Source of the DNA: Hyphomicrobiales bacterium
Lineage (GTDB): Bacteria > Pseudomonadota > Alphaproteobacteria > Rhizobiales > Beijerinckiaceae
Assembly (NCBI GenBank): GCA_947454055.1
Contig: CANGIS010000017.1
Span: 1 to 52,906 of the forward strand
Reading direction: 5' to 3'
DNA: 52,906 bases
The notes beneath the pieces are model-generated. The model was not told where the DNA came from, searched no databases, and was given only the letters and a program-made list of their open reading frames with translations. Positions 9,225 through 18,421 of this stretch are shown here, one piece after another. The position numbers were made by a program, and so were the translations under genes. Each line of letters starts with the position of its first letter. The first letter of the stretch is position 1.

Positions 9225-9484
9225 CGAAAAAGGGCTGTTTGCTCGTCTGCCACGAGCATATTCAAATAAAGGGCGCGGAGACTGGCCAGCGTCACCGCCT
9301 GTTTGTTGCGGCCAGCCGATACGCCGATGGAGCGATCTCGCCTCGTCCTATCCTGTTTATCGTAGGGCTGGGCCACCTGAATTCCGGATCGTTCGAGCTG
9401 TTCAGAGAACAGGTTTAGGAATCGTCCCTGCCACCCCATCCCTTGAACCGACATTGTCATTCGCCTCCAACAGGCGTGCCGCAA
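9221..9484 (-). CDS. Possible small protein overlapping the deoC start
   Basis: This 87-codon frame ends in a TGA that shares ATGA with the deoC start, the same coupling seen at many junctions in this window. The product is basic, rich in Arg and Gln, with no recognised motif and no signal peptide. Alternative starts at internal ATG codons (MTMSVQG) would shorten it by 8 or more residues. The overlap is the only positive sign; composition alone does not prove coding. It could instead be the untranslated leader of the deoC operon. Confidence 0.3.
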   Translation of the reverse strand: MRHACWRRMTMSVQGMGWQGRFLNLFSEQLERSGIQVAQPYDKQDRTRRDRSIGVSAGRNKQAVTLASLRALYLNMLVADEQTALFR

Positions 9485-9809
9485 GGCGACGCTACAGGAA
9501 GGGGGAGCCTATCGGTTCGTGGCAGATAATCCAACAGGGGATCGGAATAATTTGCAGGGCCAGCTCCATCGGAATGTTAGGTGTGGCGCGATTATTGGCG
9601 TGCCGCCCGATGAATGGCCGTCCAGTTCATCGGAAAACAAATCCATAATGGTGTTGGATTGCCGAGAAAAGCGGCACCGTCATAAAAGGTTCAAGAAAGC
9701 TACATAGGAGAGCACGAGCGGTGCAAAAGCCCGTTTCGTCTGTTCCGCTCTTGTGGGTCCCGTGCGGGGCTTTGGGAGTTGCGAGCACCTTCAACATGGA
9801 GTTATTGTC
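9485..9809. promoter_or_regulatory. Leader region between the deoC operon and pstS, with a possible Pho box
   Basis: No gene is supported here. At 9677-9694 on the + strand, CCGTCATAAAAGGTTCAA matches nine of ten positions of the first half of the PhoB box (CTGTCATAAA); the second half matches poorly. It lies about 115 bases before the pstS start, a sensible place for phosphate control. A frame that begins at 9753 and reads into pstS is an artefact of an upstream GTG. Confidence 0.35.
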
Positions 9810-10826
9810 GTGAAACTCTCGACCCTTATCGTAGCGGGCTTTGCCGCCGCCGTTTCCGTTTCCGCTGCTCTAGCCGATGACATTTCGGGTGCTGGCGCGA
9901 CGTTCCCCTATCCGGTCTATTCGAAATGGGCCGATGCCTACAAAAAGGCATCCGGCGTGGGCCTCAATTATCAGTCAATCGGTTCGGGCGCCGGCATCAA
10001 GCAGATCCAAGCCAAGACCGTCACCTTCGGTGCAACCGACATTCCGCAGAAGGCCGAAGATCTTGCCAAATACGGCCTCGTTCAGTGGCCGCAGGTCATG
10101 GGCGGTATCGTTCCGGTCGTGAATCTGGAGGGTGTTGGTGCGGGCGAGCTCGTTCTCGACGGCGCAACGCTGGCCAATATCTATCTTGGCAAAGTCAAAC
10201 GTTGGAATGACGAGGCCATTGCCGCGCTGAACCCGAAGGCGAAGCTTCCTGCCCTGCCAATCATCGTCATCCGTCGTTCGGATGGCTCGGGCACCACGTT
10301 CAACTTCACCACCTATCTCTCAGCGGTTAGCCCGGCATTCAAATCGGTCGTTGGCGTTGGTCAGGCTGTCGAATGGCCCGTTGGCATCGGTGCCAAGGGC
10401 AATGATGGCGTTGCAGCGAACGTGATGCAGACCAAGGGTTCGATCGGTTACGTCGAATACGCCTTCGCCAAGCAGAACGATCTGACCCACACGGACATGA
10501 TCAATGCCGCGGGCAAGCGCGTTAAGCCGCAGCTCGCCAGCTTCGCCGCCGCTGCCGCCAGCGCCGACTGGAACAGCGCCCCGAACTTCAACCTCGTGAT
10601 TGTCAACCAGCCGGGTGCGGCTTCGTGGCCAATGACGAATGCGACGTTCATTCTCATGTACGCTCAGCCTGATGATGTGGCTGCTTCGAACGCAGCGCTC
10701 AAATTCTTTGATTGGGCATTCGCGAATGGCAATCAGATGGCCGAGTCCCTCGACTATATCCCAATGCCGGCCGCTGTTGTGGCCAAGATCAAGTCGACCG
10801 CCTGGAAGTCGATTGCGACCAAGTAA
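9810..10826 (+). CDS. pstS: Phosphate-binding periplasmic protein
   Basis: PstS captures inorganic phosphate in the periplasm for the PstCAB importer. From GTG 9810, with GGAG eight bases upstream, the 338-residue product has a signal peptide ending in AALA before [15 protein letters not shown], the mature PstS start that holds phosphate ligands. [16 protein letters not shown] and [11 protein letters not shown] are the other binding loops. An earlier in-frame GTG at 9753 would add 19 residues before the signal peptide and is less likely. pstCAB-phoU do not follow; a strong terminator does. The gene is therefore a stand-alone binding protein or serves a transporter encoded elsewhere. Confidence 0.93.
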   Translation: MKLSTLIVAGFAAAVSVSAALADDISGAGATFPYPVYSKWADAYKKASGVGLNYQSIGSGAGIKQIQAKTVTFGATDIPQKAEDLAKYGLVQWPQVMGGIVPVVNLEGVGAGELVLDGATLANIYLGKVKRWNDEAIAALNPKAKLPALPIIVIRRSDGSGTTFNFTTYLSAVSPAFKSVVGVGQAVEWPVGIGAKGNDGVAANVMQTKGSIGYVEYAFAKQNDLTHTDMINAAGKRVKPQLASFAAAAASADWNSAPNFNLVIVNQPGAASWPMTNATFILMYAQPDDVAASNAALKFFDWAFANGNQMAESLDYIPMPAAVVAKIKSTAWKSIATK

Positions 10827-10849
10827 GACCGCTCTATCCAATTTTAGCG

Positions 10850-10878
10850 AAAGGCGCCGAGCGATCGGCGCCTTTTTT
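10850..10878 (+). terminator. Rho-independent terminator after pstS
   Basis: A perfect 11-bp stem (AAAGGCGCCGA with TCGGCGCCTTT) encloses a GCGA loop and runs directly into a T-tract, 24 bases after the pstS stop. It isolates pstS from cysD. Confidence 0.92.
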
Positions 10879-11033
10879 GTGTCGGTATACCGAATTAAGA
10901 ATCGAGATCCTTTTATCCGACGGGCAGATTTGAAATCCGGGACAGACGTGGTCAAAAAATAGGTACTGCCTATCAGAAGCGATCATGTGTATATATTATC
11001 CACCCTATTCACGGTTCTGGCTGAGTTATTTCG

Positions 11034-11927
11034 TTGCAACATCTTAAATTTCTCGAATCCGAATCGATTGAAATTATCCGCGAGGTCGCGGCTACGGCCG
11101 CAAAGCCGGTGATGCTGTATTCGATCGGCAAAGATTCGTCGGTGATGCTGCATTTGGCGCAGAAGGCGTTTTATCCGGGGCCCATCCCGTTTCCCTTGAT
11201 GCATATTGATACGGACTGGAAGTTTCCGGAGATGATTTCGTTTCGCGAGCGCATGCGCGAAGACATCGGCTTTGAACTGATCACCTACACGAATCCGCGG
11301 GGGCAGTCGGAAGGGATCGGTCCGATCAGCCATGGCTCCGCCGTGCATACCGATGTGATGAAGACCGAGGCGTTGAAGCAGGCGCTCGATCACTACGGGT
11401 TTGATGCTGCCTTTGGCGGGGCGCGTCGGGACGAAGAAAAATCCCGTGCCAAGGAACGGATCTTTTCATTCCGTGCGCCGGGACATCGCTGGGATCCCAA
11501 GGCGCAGAGGCCTGAACTTTGGACGCTGTATAACCCGCGCATCAATCCCGGGGAAACCATCCGCGTGTTCCCGCTCTCGAATTGGACGGAAGCCGATATC
11601 TGGTCCTACATCGCGGAAGAACATATTCCGATTGTTCCTCTGTACTATGCCGCCGAGCGACCGGTGGTCATGCGCAATGGCCAGTGGATTATGGTCGCCG
11701 ACGACCGCTTGCCGCTTGAACCCGATGAAGTGCCGCAGATGCGGCGTATCCGGTTCCGGACGCTGGGATGTTATCCGCTCACGGCGGGTATGGAGAGCAG
11801 CGCGACCACGCTTGACGAGATCGTTGCGGAGGTCTTGGGCGCTACGCAATCGGAGCGCCAAGGCCGGGTGATCGATCACGACGGTGCGGGCTCGATGGAA
11901 CGCAAGAAACAAGAAGGATATTTTTGA
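11034..11927 (+). CDS. cysD: Sulfate adenylyltransferase subunit 2
   Basis: CysD is the ATP-pyrophosphatase-type subunit that, with the GTPase CysN, makes adenosine 5'-phosphosulfate from sulfate and ATP. The 297-residue protein has the PP-loop [13 protein letters not shown], then [26 protein letters not shown] and the C-terminal [10 protein letters not shown] and [10 protein letters not shown] segments, so it is full length. The start is a TTG at 11034 with a weak ribosome binding site; no better start is in frame, and family members begin at this point. It overlaps the CysN-CysC gene by four bases. Confidence 0.93.
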   Translation: MQHLKFLESESIEIIREVAATAAKPVMLYSIGKDSSVMLHLAQKAFYPGPIPFPLMHIDTDWKFPEMISFRERMREDIGFELITYTNPRGQSEGIGPISHGSAVHTDVMKTEALKQALDHYGFDAAFGGARRDEEKSRAKERIFSFRAPGHRWDPKAQRPELWTLYNPRINPGETIRVFPLSNWTEADIWSYIAEEHIPIVPLYYAAERPVVMRNGQWIMVADDRLPLEPDEVPQMRRIRFRTLGCYPLTAGMESSATTLDEIVAEVLGATQSERQGRVIDHDGAGSMERKKQEGYF

Positions 11928-13753
11928 TCGTGGATCTCTTGCGTTTTATGACGTGCGGCAGTGTCGACGACGGCAAATCGACGCTGATCGGTCGCCTCCT
12001 TTTCGAGACGAAAAAGGTCTATGACGATCAGCTTCGGGCGCTGGCTTCGGACTCCAAAGCCTTTGGTACGCAAGGGGAAAAACTCGATTTCGCCTTGCTT
12101 GTCGATGGGCTGCAAGCCGAACGCGAGCAGGGCATTACCATCGATGTCGCCTACCGTTTTTTTGCGACCGATCGGCGGCGCTTGATCGTTGCCGATACAC
12201 CCGGACACGAACAATACACGCGGAATATGGCCACCGCCGCCTCGACCGTGGACGTTGCGATTCTGCTTGTCGATGCCCGTAAAGGTATTCTGGTGCAGAC
12301 CCGCCGGCATAGCCGAATTGCGCGCCTCATGGGTATTCGGTCGGTGGTGTTGGCTGTCAATAAAATGGATCTGGTCGAGTGGTCGAAAGAACGCTTCGAG
12401 ACCATCGTGGCGGAATATCGCGTTTTTGCCGAAAGCATCGGAATTGACGATGTAACCGCCATTCCGATCTCGGCTTTGATGGGCGAAAACATCATCGCGC
12501 CAGCCCCCGACACGGTGCCCTGGTATCAGGGGCCGACGCTTCTTGGTTGGCTCGAGCACATCCCGGTTCGACCAAGAGGAACACGGCAGGGCTTTGCCAT
12601 GCCCGTGCAATGGGTTAGCCGGCCCAATGCCGATTTCAGAGGATTTGCGGGCCGGATCTCGTCGGGGACCGTTCAGGTTGGTGACCGCGTCCGCGTCAGC
12701 CCGAGCGGGCAGGAGAGCACGATTGCACGCCTTGTCGGGGGCAACGCGGATCTTAGCGAAGCCTCGCAAGGGCAGTCGGTTACCCTCGTTCTGGCCGACG
12801 AGATTGATATCAGTCGTGGCGATGTGATTGCTGCTAAGCAGGAGCCGATCCTACACTCCAGCCAATTTGATGCCGATCTGATCTGGATGCATGAGCATCA
12901 TCTGTTGTCGGGCCGTCCCTACCTTATCCAGCTCCACCGCAAAACGGCTGTCGCGCAAATTACCGATATAAAATACCGCGTCGACATCAATAGCGGTTCG
13001 CATCTGGCGGCCAAGACCCTGGAGATGAACGAGATCGGGACGGTCAATTTGTCGATTGATCGAACGGTGCCGTTCGCGCCGTATCAGGAAGATCCGGGGC
13101 TGGGGGCTTTTATCCTCATTGACCGCCTGACCAACGAGACCGTTGGTGCGGGTATGATCCGTCACGCGCTTCGTCGTGACGATAATATCCATACGCAGGC
13201 GCTCACGATTACTAAAACGGAGCGTTCGGCGCTTAAGATGCAGACGCCGCGCTGTCTGTGGTTTACGGGTCTGTCGGGGTCCGGCAAATCGACAATGGCC
13301 AATTTGCTCGAGCAGCGGCTTTTCGCCGAGGGAAAGCACACCTATCTTCTGGATGGTGACAATATCCGCCATGGATTGAACAGGGATCTCGGTTTTACGG
13401 AAGCCGATCGTGTCGAGAACATCCGGCGCGTGGCCGAAGTGGCCAAGTTGATGGTGGATGCCGGTCTCATTGTTCTGGTTTCCTTCATCTCGCCGTTCCG
13501 CGAAGACCGTGCCATGGCGCGCAGTCATTTTGACGAGGGCGAATTTTTCGAGATATTTGTGGATGCGCCGCTTGCGATTTGCGAAGGCCGCGACACCAAG
13601 GGGCTCTATGCCAAAGCGCGCCGTGGCGACCTCAAGAATTTCACGGGGATTGATAGCCCTTACGAAGCCCCCGAGACGCCGGAGTTGCATCTGCATACCG
13701 ACCGGTTGACGCCGGACGAGACACTACACGTGCTGCTGGCGTCGCTGCGGTAA
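11924..13753 (+). CDS. cysNC: Bifunctional sulfate adenylyltransferase subunit 1 / APS kinase
   Basis: The 609-residue fusion carries CysN, a GTPase that drives APS formation, followed by CysC, which phosphorylates APS to PAPS. CysN shows GSVDDGKST near the N-terminus, DTPGHEQY and NKMD, then the EF-Tu-like barrels. CysC begins near residue 440 with its own P-loop GLSGSGKS at 449-456, [10 protein letters not shown] and FISPFREDR. The start may be TTG 11924, in a TTGA overlap with cysD, or GTG 11930; AGAAGGA lies just upstream of both. The fused form is common in rhizobia. PAPS can serve reduction or sulfotransferases, but no sulfotransferase gene is in the window. Confidence 0.93.
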   Translation: MIVDLLRFMTCGSVDDGKSTLIGRLLFETKKVYDDQLRALASDSKAFGTQGEKLDFALLVDGLQAEREQGITIDVAYRFFATDRRRLIVADTPGHEQYTRNMATAASTVDVAILLVDARKGILVQTRRHSRIARLMGIRSVVLAVNKMDLVEWSKERFETIVAEYRVFAESIGIDDVTAIPISALMGENIIAPAPDTVPWYQGPTLLGWLEHIPVRPRGTRQGFAMPVQWVSRPNADFRGFAGRISSGTVQVGDRVRVSPSGQESTIARLVGGNADLSEASQGQSVTLVLADEIDISRGDVIAAKQEPILHSSQFDADLIWMHEHHLLSGRPYLIQLHRKTAVAQITDIKYRVDINSGSHLAAKTLEMNEIGTVNLSIDRTVPFAPYQEDPGLGAFILIDRLTNETVGAGMIRHALRRDDNIHTQALTITKTERSALKMQTPRCLWFTGLSGSGKSTMANLLEQRLFAEGKHTYLLDGDNIRHGLNRDLGFTEADRVENIRRVAEVAKLMVDAGLIVLVSFISPFREDRAMARSHFDEGEFFEIFVDAPLAICEGRDTKGLYAKARRGDLKNFTGIDSPYEAPETPELHLHTDRLTPDETLHVLLASLR

Positions 13754-13810
13754 TTCCGTTTGGAAGCGGATTCGGCTGACCTTTTCTTCGAACGGGAACT
13801 TGTTCTTCTG

Positions 13811-14284
13811 ATGGTGAACTCCCTTCTCTTTGTTGCCTTGGTCGCGGTCCTCATTTGGTCCAGCATCATTGATTTTCGGCATATGATCTTGCCCGATGCC
13901 GCGACTTTGGCGGTTGCTGCTCTTGGGGGTCTTCGGCTTGTCCTGACCGGTGAGGGCAATGTTCTGGATGCCGGTTTGGGCGTGGTGCTGGGGGGCGGCC
14001 TTTTGCTATGCACCCGTGCGGCCTTCCGTCATTGGCGGCAGCGCGATTCACTGGGCCTTGGCGATGTCAAATTGCTCGCCGCTGGAGGGATCTGGGTTGG
14101 CGCGGCCGGCATTGGTCCTGTGGTGTTGATTGCGACCTTTGCCGCGCTGTTGGCGTTTATGCTGCGGGCGTTTCGTTTGGGGCGCGCTGCCCTTCGCGAT
14201 CCGATGCCGTTCGGCCCCTTTCTCGCTTTTGGCCTTGTTGCCGTTGTCGTGTTCATCGACGGGCCAGTTTGGATTGGCTTTTAG
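13811..14284 (+). CDS. Type IV prepilin peptidase (A24 family), short form
   Basis: The enzyme cleaves and may methylate prepilins at the inner membrane. The product, 157 residues from ATG 13811, is made of membrane segments with the two catalytic Asp sites of the A24 family: Asp21 in SIIDFRHMILPD and the GLGDVKLLAAGG motif. It lacks the N-terminal zinc-binding and methylase domain of full PilD/GspO. A TTG at 13760 would add 17 polar residues. The gene ends 4 bases from the convergent type II secretion operon. A role as the processing enzyme of the GspG-K pseudopilins is the simplest reading. Confidence 0.82.
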   Translation: MVNSLLFVALVAVLIWSSIIDFRHMILPDAATLAVAALGGLRLVLTGEGNVLDAGLGVVLGGGLLLCTRAAFRHWRQRDSLGLGDVKLLAAGGIWVGAAGIGPVVLIATFAALLAFMLRAFRLGRAALRDPMPFGPFLAFGLVAVVVFIDGPVWIGF

Positions 14285-14288
14285 GCGC

Positions 14289-14798
14289 TTACGGTTGATC
14301 GGGTGTGGCGGGTGATTGCTCCGCTGCAGGCGCGCCGGCATTGTTTTGCAAGGCTTGATCAAGCGATACCGTTGTTCGCGTATCACCCCAGTCAAAAACA
14401 GCATCGTGCCGGTTAATCGTGGTCAACGTCCAATCCTTGTACGTGCCGCCAAGCGGAACGCGTGTCACCGTTTCGCTGGCCGTGTCTTTCACGAGCACAA
14501 CGCCATCCCCGCCACTGGAGGATAAAATACCGACAAGAATGCCATCAAAGGCGTGGTCGCCCGGCTTTGGCGAAAGGGAAGGGCCATCAGACGAGACGGC
14601 AGGCGACGGTTTGCGCAAGGGTGAAAACAGCGGATGCTCCCGATAGGCCGTCAGCTCGGCAAGCGGGCGCACCCATGCGCTCTCCGTCTGGTCATCGGAT
14701 TCGACCTGTCCGAAGGCGGCAGGCGATGAGGCTGCCATGATCGCCAAAGCGAGGGCGCTTAACCGGTAGAGGGTCGATTGGTTCGGGCTTTTTTTCAT
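14289..14798 (-). CDS. Type II secretion GspC/XpsN-like protein
   Basis: This 169-residue protein starts at ATG 14798 in an ATGA overlap with gspM; the frame is open far upstream, but that part is shadow sequence. A signal or anchor segment (LSALALAIMAASSPAAFG) precedes EHPLFSPLRKPSP and a small beta domain with FDGILVGILSSSGGDGVVLV and RVPLGGTYKDWTL. This HR-like domain is what GspC, XpsN and PilP use to contact the secretin. No PDZ domain or coiled coil follows. Its place as the last gene after gspM matches xpsN, which replaces GspC in Xanthomonas. The product should link the inner-membrane platform to GspD. Confidence 0.65.
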   Translation of the reverse strand: MKKSPNQSTLYRLSALALAIMAASSPAAFGQVESDDQTESAWVRPLAELTAYREHPLFSPLRKPSPAVSSDGPSLSPKPGDHAFDGILVGILSSSGGDGVVLVKDTASETVTRVPLGGTYKDWTLTTINRHDAVFDWGDTRTTVSLDQALQNNAGAPAAEQSPATPDQP

Positions 14799-15361
14799 GG
14801 ACGGTCGCTCATCCACAAAGCCGAAACCGAAAGATTGCCCTGAAGTTTCGGTGCGGTGGTTGCAGCATCCGGTTGGGGCATGGGGCGAAGGGTTACACCG
14901 TCGATGGCGATCGCAGGGCGGGCGGTTTCGATGATATATAAAGCGGCCTGTAAGGCGGCTTCGTCGATGATGAAGCCTACCGAAAGTCCGACACGGGGGG
15001 GACTGTCCGAGGCATCGTTCGGGATGATTTCGGTTGATAGGACCGTTCCGCCATTGGCGGCGAAGGCCGTGCTCATCCGCTTTTGGAGATCGGCGGCAGC
15101 AAGCGATGCCGATGTCACCGGAAGGCGATAATCTTCGGGCTTCAGTTTCAGGAGCTTGGTTGTTTCCGGCTGCCGTGCGATGCGGGTTTCGAACTGGCGC
15201 AGCGTGGCTTGGCTCGCGGAACGTTCGTTCAGCTGGTCGAACAGGCTGGCGATGGAGGTTACAATCGAAACCGCCATCAGAACCAGCAAGCCGATCACCA
15301 TGATCATGGCTTGTCGCTGCTGTGATGTCAGCTGGAGCGCCGATGCAAATGTGAGCTTCAT
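14795..15361 (-). CDS. gspM: Type II secretion protein GspM
   Basis: This 188-residue bitopic inner-membrane protein has a short cytoplasmic tail with QRQAM, one membrane span (IMVIGLLVLMAVSIVTSIA), a coiled-coil stretch and a ferredoxin-like periplasmic domain. It resembles the XpsM-type (T2SSM_b) subfamily rather than the E. coli type. GspM pairs with GspL to anchor the secretion ATPase. It is joined to gspL upstream and to the XpsN-like gene downstream by ATGA overlaps. Confidence 0.75.
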   Translation of the reverse strand: MKLTFASALQLTSQQRQAMIMVIGLLVLMAVSIVTSIASLFDQLNERSASQATLRQFETRIARQPETTKLLKLKPEDYRLPVTSASLAAADLQKRMSTAFAANGGTVLSTEIIPNDASDSPPRVGLSVGFIIDEAALQAALYIIETARPAIAIDGVTLRPMPQPDAATTAPKLQGNLSVSALWMSDRP

Positions 15362-16377
15362 GGCGTAGACGTTCCGCGTGGGGTGATGGTCGCGTCGATT
15401 CTGAAACTGTCGCCCGCGCGTTGTCGTGTCGTTGCCGCCGTGAAGGTTGCGTTGGCGAAGATGCCCGAGCCGTCGAGCAGCGCGGGCAGGCTGGTGACAT
15501 CGGCCGACACGCCTTCGATATGGATATTCCTGTTTTCGACCGTGGTGGCGGTTAGGTAGGTATGATCGGGCAGTAGACGAGCGAGGTCATTCAGGACTTC
15601 GACCAGCGGACGTTCGGCGCGCTTACGCTCGGCGGCGGCCCCTATCGGATCGGATGCCGGAGCGTTTGTCTTATTCGTCTCGATGGCCTGATTTTTGAGA
15701 TCTGTCAGCCGCGCCTGAAGGTCTTCGAGATCGGCGCCGATGACATATTGCGTTGCCAGCGCCGCCGCGTAACAGAGCAGGGAGAGGATCAACGCTCCCG
15801 CGAGCACCCGGCGCAGAAGGGTTGAAGAGATCGGGGCCGAGGCTTGCGTCGGGCTAAAGGGTAGCGTGATGGTGCGCGGCTTTCCCTCCAGCGGCACGGT
15901 CACCTGACACAAGAATTGTTTTGCCGATAGCCCCTTGAACGGTGAAAGCAGGGCTTCAAGCTTTGTCCTTTGCGTAGCCGCGACACAGATCGACAGCTCG
16001 TGATCGGTGTCATGGACAATGGACCAGCCAAACAGCGTGTCGTCGGCTTTCCACGGCATCAAGCGGTCAATTTGCGAGCGGATAATGCCATCGAGATAGG
16101 GCTTGGCGCCCGCAGGCAGGGACAAGGGGCGGACGAGGAAATGCCGGTCGCTCAGTTCGATATGGATGTCGTGATCCCGAACGGCGTCTTCAAGAACAGG
16201 ACGCGGTGTAAGGGGTGAGAAAATCTGACCATTTTCACCCAATTGCCGAAAGCTCCCGCCATCCTCCTCGACGAGCCTCAAATGGCGGGGATGGGTCAAA
16301 TGCCCAGCCACCCGCGCGAAGCCGCTTGCGGCCTCATCCATCTGGCGGTTGATAAAGGCGGTTAAAGTTTCACTCAC
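15358..16377 (-). CDS. gspL: Type II secretion protein GspL (PilN-like)
   Basis: This 339-residue protein from GTG 16377 has a cytoplasmic actin-like region of about 180 residues, one span (LAGALILSLLCYAAALATQYV), and a periplasmic PilN-type domain containing ERPLVEVLNDLARLLPDHTYL. GspL binds the ATPase GspE through its cytoplasmic part and GspM through the periplasmic part. It lies 30 bases after gspK and overlaps gspM by ATGA. Confidence 0.82.
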   Translation of the reverse strand: MSETLTAFINRQMDEAASGFARVAGHLTHPRHLRLVEEDGGSFRQLGENGQIFSPLTPRPVLEDAVRDHDIHIELSDRHFLVRPLSLPAGAKPYLDGIIRSQIDRLMPWKADDTLFGWSIVHDTDHELSICVAATQRTKLEALLSPFKGLSAKQFLCQVTVPLEGKPRTITLPFSPTQASAPISSTLLRRVLAGALILSLLCYAAALATQYVIGADLEDLQARLTDLKNQAIETNKTNAPASDPIGAAAERKRAERPLVEVLNDLARLLPDHTYLTATTVENRNIHIEGVSADVTSLPALLDGSGIFANATFTAATTRQRAGDSFRIDATITPRGTSTP

Positions 16378-16407
16378 TCGACGATACTCACGCTCGGCAT
16401 AGGCTGT

Positions 16408-17289
16408 TCAGTTCTTAGGCATCGCATCTGCATACAGTATTCGATAGGGTTCGACATCATCCGGAAAGATCGCGACGACACATTCGCTGACCTTGATCAG
16501 GCCGGACGTCAAGCGGACGTTTAGCGTGAACCTTGTCGTTAGGCTGCGTTGAACGTCGAGATCTGAAGTGCCGAAGCCCAGTTCTTTCAAAACCGCGATA
16601 CTGTCCGCTTGCGATTTTCCGCGCAGGGACAAGAGGCTCTGGAGTCGAAGATTGGTCATTCCGGGCAAATGGGAGAGCACCGTCTCGGATGCAATTCGGG
16701 GATCCATCGCTTTCGTCCCCGAATAGATCGTTATGAACGGCGAAAGACGATGGTAAAGCTCCGGCGAGAGACCGTCGATGGAGAGCAATTCGACCGGATG
16801 CGCAAAGGGCCGCTGGCGGATTTGTGGAGCGTTCAAACGGTCTGGCGATGGATTGGCTTGGGGGGAATCGCCCCGACGCTCAACGATGCGCTGCGCTATT
16901 TTTTCGGGCTCGTCGGACGCGCTGCTGAAAGCCTTTATTAGGTCGGTGATGGATTGTTGGGGTGCGGTGTTGATGTCCAGGCGGGCATTCTCGCCCCGCC
17001 AGATGATTGCCACCTCGCCCTCGCTTAGGGTGATGTTGTCCTCGCCCTCGACGGCGCGTTCTTTTGGCGTTGTCATGACATGATATACGCCGATTTCGAG
17101 CCCGCTCTTTGTGAGAAGATCGACGGCCACCTGATCCGAATCGATGGCGATGGCGCTCGACCGGTTGACGATCAGCAGGGCAATGCTGGCCAGCACGAAA
17201 ACAAGCAGCACAAGGCTCAAGAGCGCCGAAACCAGCACCGCTCCGCTTTCGCCCGATTTGACGGGGAGGGGCGTATGGCCCACGCTCAT
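16408..17289 (-). CDS. gspK: Minor pseudopilin GspK
   Basis: GspK caps the pseudopilus tip. From ATG 17289, which overlaps the gspJ stop as ATGA, the product has 293 residues; an ATG at 17313 is less likely. The prepilin segment SGESGAVLVSALLSL lacks the usual Glu at position +5 after cleavage, a known trait of GspK. The large alpha domain with ARLDINTAP (the inserted helical domain) and LSIDGLSPELYHRL is typical of the family. It should be processed by the prepilin peptidase encoded at 13811-14284. Confidence 0.85.
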   Translation of the reverse strand: MSVGHTPLPVKSGESGAVLVSALLSLVLLVFVLASIALLIVNRSSAIAIDSDQVAVDLLTKSGLEIGVYHVMTTPKERAVEGEDNITLSEGEVAIIWRGENARLDINTAPQQSITDLIKAFSSASDEPEKIAQRIVERRGDSPQANPSPDRLNAPQIRQRPFAHPVELLSIDGLSPELYHRLSPFITIYSGTKAMDPRIASETVLSHLPGMTNLRLQSLLSLRGKSQADSIAVLKELGFGTSDLDVQRSLTTRFTLNVRLTSGLIKVSECVVAIFPDDVEPYRILYADAMPKN

Positions 17290-18005
17290 GGCCCCGCCCC
17301 GTTCTTGATCCATGGTTTGGCGAACTTACCCTTCTGAATCGTTTGGGGCTTTGAGGCATCGATCGGTTGGCCTTGGGAAAGCGAAAGGCATTCCTTAAAT
17401 TCGGCAACATGCGCGCAGGGCGCCGGCCATGGTGCCTTCGGGCGCACGGTAAAAGACCAAGGCTCGCTTGATGGTATATCGGCGTTGCGAAGCGTCACCC
17501 TGATTTCTTCCGGCAAGGCGGGCTCAGTCCAAAGCGATATCCATCCGCTTCCGTGTTTCCGGTATGAAAATTCTACCGTGTAATGGTCGGGCAGCAACCG
17601 AATATTTTCGCTCCATTCATCCTCCACGACCGTGTCCGGTGCAGGCCCTCCCCGGGAGGTGCGCATCAATCCGCCATGCTCGCCCGCCAGAAGACCGATG
17701 GAATAAAGACCTTCCTGACGAGGGCCATTGCCGTTAACGAGAAAATAGACGCGCCGGCCGGAGCCTTTAAACAGAAGGGCGGGCCATGCGTCCGAGCCCG
17801 GTATTGCCACCATGCCGGAAAGGTCGTCGGTGATCCGGCCAGCAGCAAGGGCTAGAACTTCGACGTCTTCGGCACGCTTGGCGCCCATATTCCAATTGGA
17901 TAGAAATTGGCGGGTCACCACCGAGAGCATGGAAAGCAGCATGCCGGTCAAAACCAGCGCCGCTATGCTTTCGAGCAAGGTGAAGCCGGCCTCGCGCTTT
18001 CTCAT
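17286..18005 (-). CDS. gspJ: Minor pseudopilin GspJ
   Basis: This 239-residue pseudopilin starts at ATG 18005 in an ATGA overlap with gspI. The prepilin cleavage motif is REAGFTLLESIAALVLTG, with Glu at +5. A beta-rich globular region follows, containing LEVLALAAGR-like and RVYFLVNG segments as in GspJ. The C-terminal 60 residues, with two Cys (PCAHVAEFKEC) and a basic tail, are longer than in the E. coli protein. GspJ forms the tip complex with GspI and GspK. Confidence 0.82.
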   Translation of the reverse strand: MRKREAGFTLLESIAALVLTGMLLSMLSVVTRQFLSNWNMGAKRAEDVEVLALAAGRITDDLSGMVAIPGSDAWPALLFKGSGRRVYFLVNGNGPRQEGLYSIGLLAGEHGGLMRTSRGGPAPDTVVEDEWSENIRLLPDHYTVEFSYRKHGSGWISLWTEPALPEEIRVTLRNADIPSSEPWSFTVRPKAPWPAPCAHVAEFKECLSLSQGQPIDASKPQTIQKGKFAKPWIKNGAGP

Positions 18006-18421
18006 GGCGTGGCCTTGCGGAGCATGACGATGTCGCTGGACATTTGAAGGCCGGTCGGACTTTCCACACGAACGGTCACCATGACCGGACGCCATGCGGG
18101 AGGCTCACCGGAGAGCGGGCTTTTCGAGAGCGGCATCTGTTTCATCGACCGCACGATTGTTAAGCCATTGGCGGCCATGGCCGGCGAGGCTTTAGGGTTT
18201 GAAAGGTCGAGCCGGTCGATGGTCAGAGCGGATTGGAGGGTACGTGCCATAGGCAAGCGATCGGTTAGCCGGCCGGCATAAAAGAGCGTATCCCGCATGA
18301 TGGGGACCAAGACGGCGACAAACAGGCCCGTGATCAACAAGGCAACCAGAACTTCCGGCAAAGAGAAGCCGCTGGTGTCGGAATGGATACCGGTGTGCGA
18401 GGGCGGGCGGCTATTCGGCAA
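18002..18421 (-). CDS. gspI: Minor pseudopilin GspI
   Basis: This 139-residue protein begins at TTG 18421. The prepilin motif GFSLPEVLVALLITG has Glu at +5; the leader is about 17 residues. A short globular part follows, as is usual for GspI, which nucleates the pseudopilus tip. The start overlaps the gspH stop by 11 bases (TTGCCGAATAG), in the same arrangement as gspH over gspG. Confidence 0.8.
   Translation of the reverse strand: MPNSRPPSHTGIHSDTSGFSLPEVLVALLITGLFVAVLVPIMRDTLFYAGRLTDRLPMARTLQSALTIDRLDLSNPKASPAMAANGLTIVRSMKQMPLSKSPLSGEPPAWRPVMVTVRVESPTGLQMSSDIVMLRKATP

Noticed and set aside
9088-9648. A + strand frame of 186 codons before pstS
   Set aside because: It overlaps the 5' part of deoC and the small frame coupled to it, has no ribosome binding site and no recognisable domain.
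11034-13753. cysD-cysNC as a sulfolipid branch of the trehalose pathway
   Set aside because: Sulfated trehalose lipids exist in mycobacteria, but no sulfotransferase gene is in the window and 14 kb of other genes lie between. Ordinary sulfate assimilation is the simpler reading.
14799-15500. N-terminal extension of the XpsN-like gene to 403 residues
   Set aside because: The extension is Arg/His/Pro-rich shadow sequence over gspM and gspL. The ATGA overlap and signal-like segment at 14798 mark the true start.
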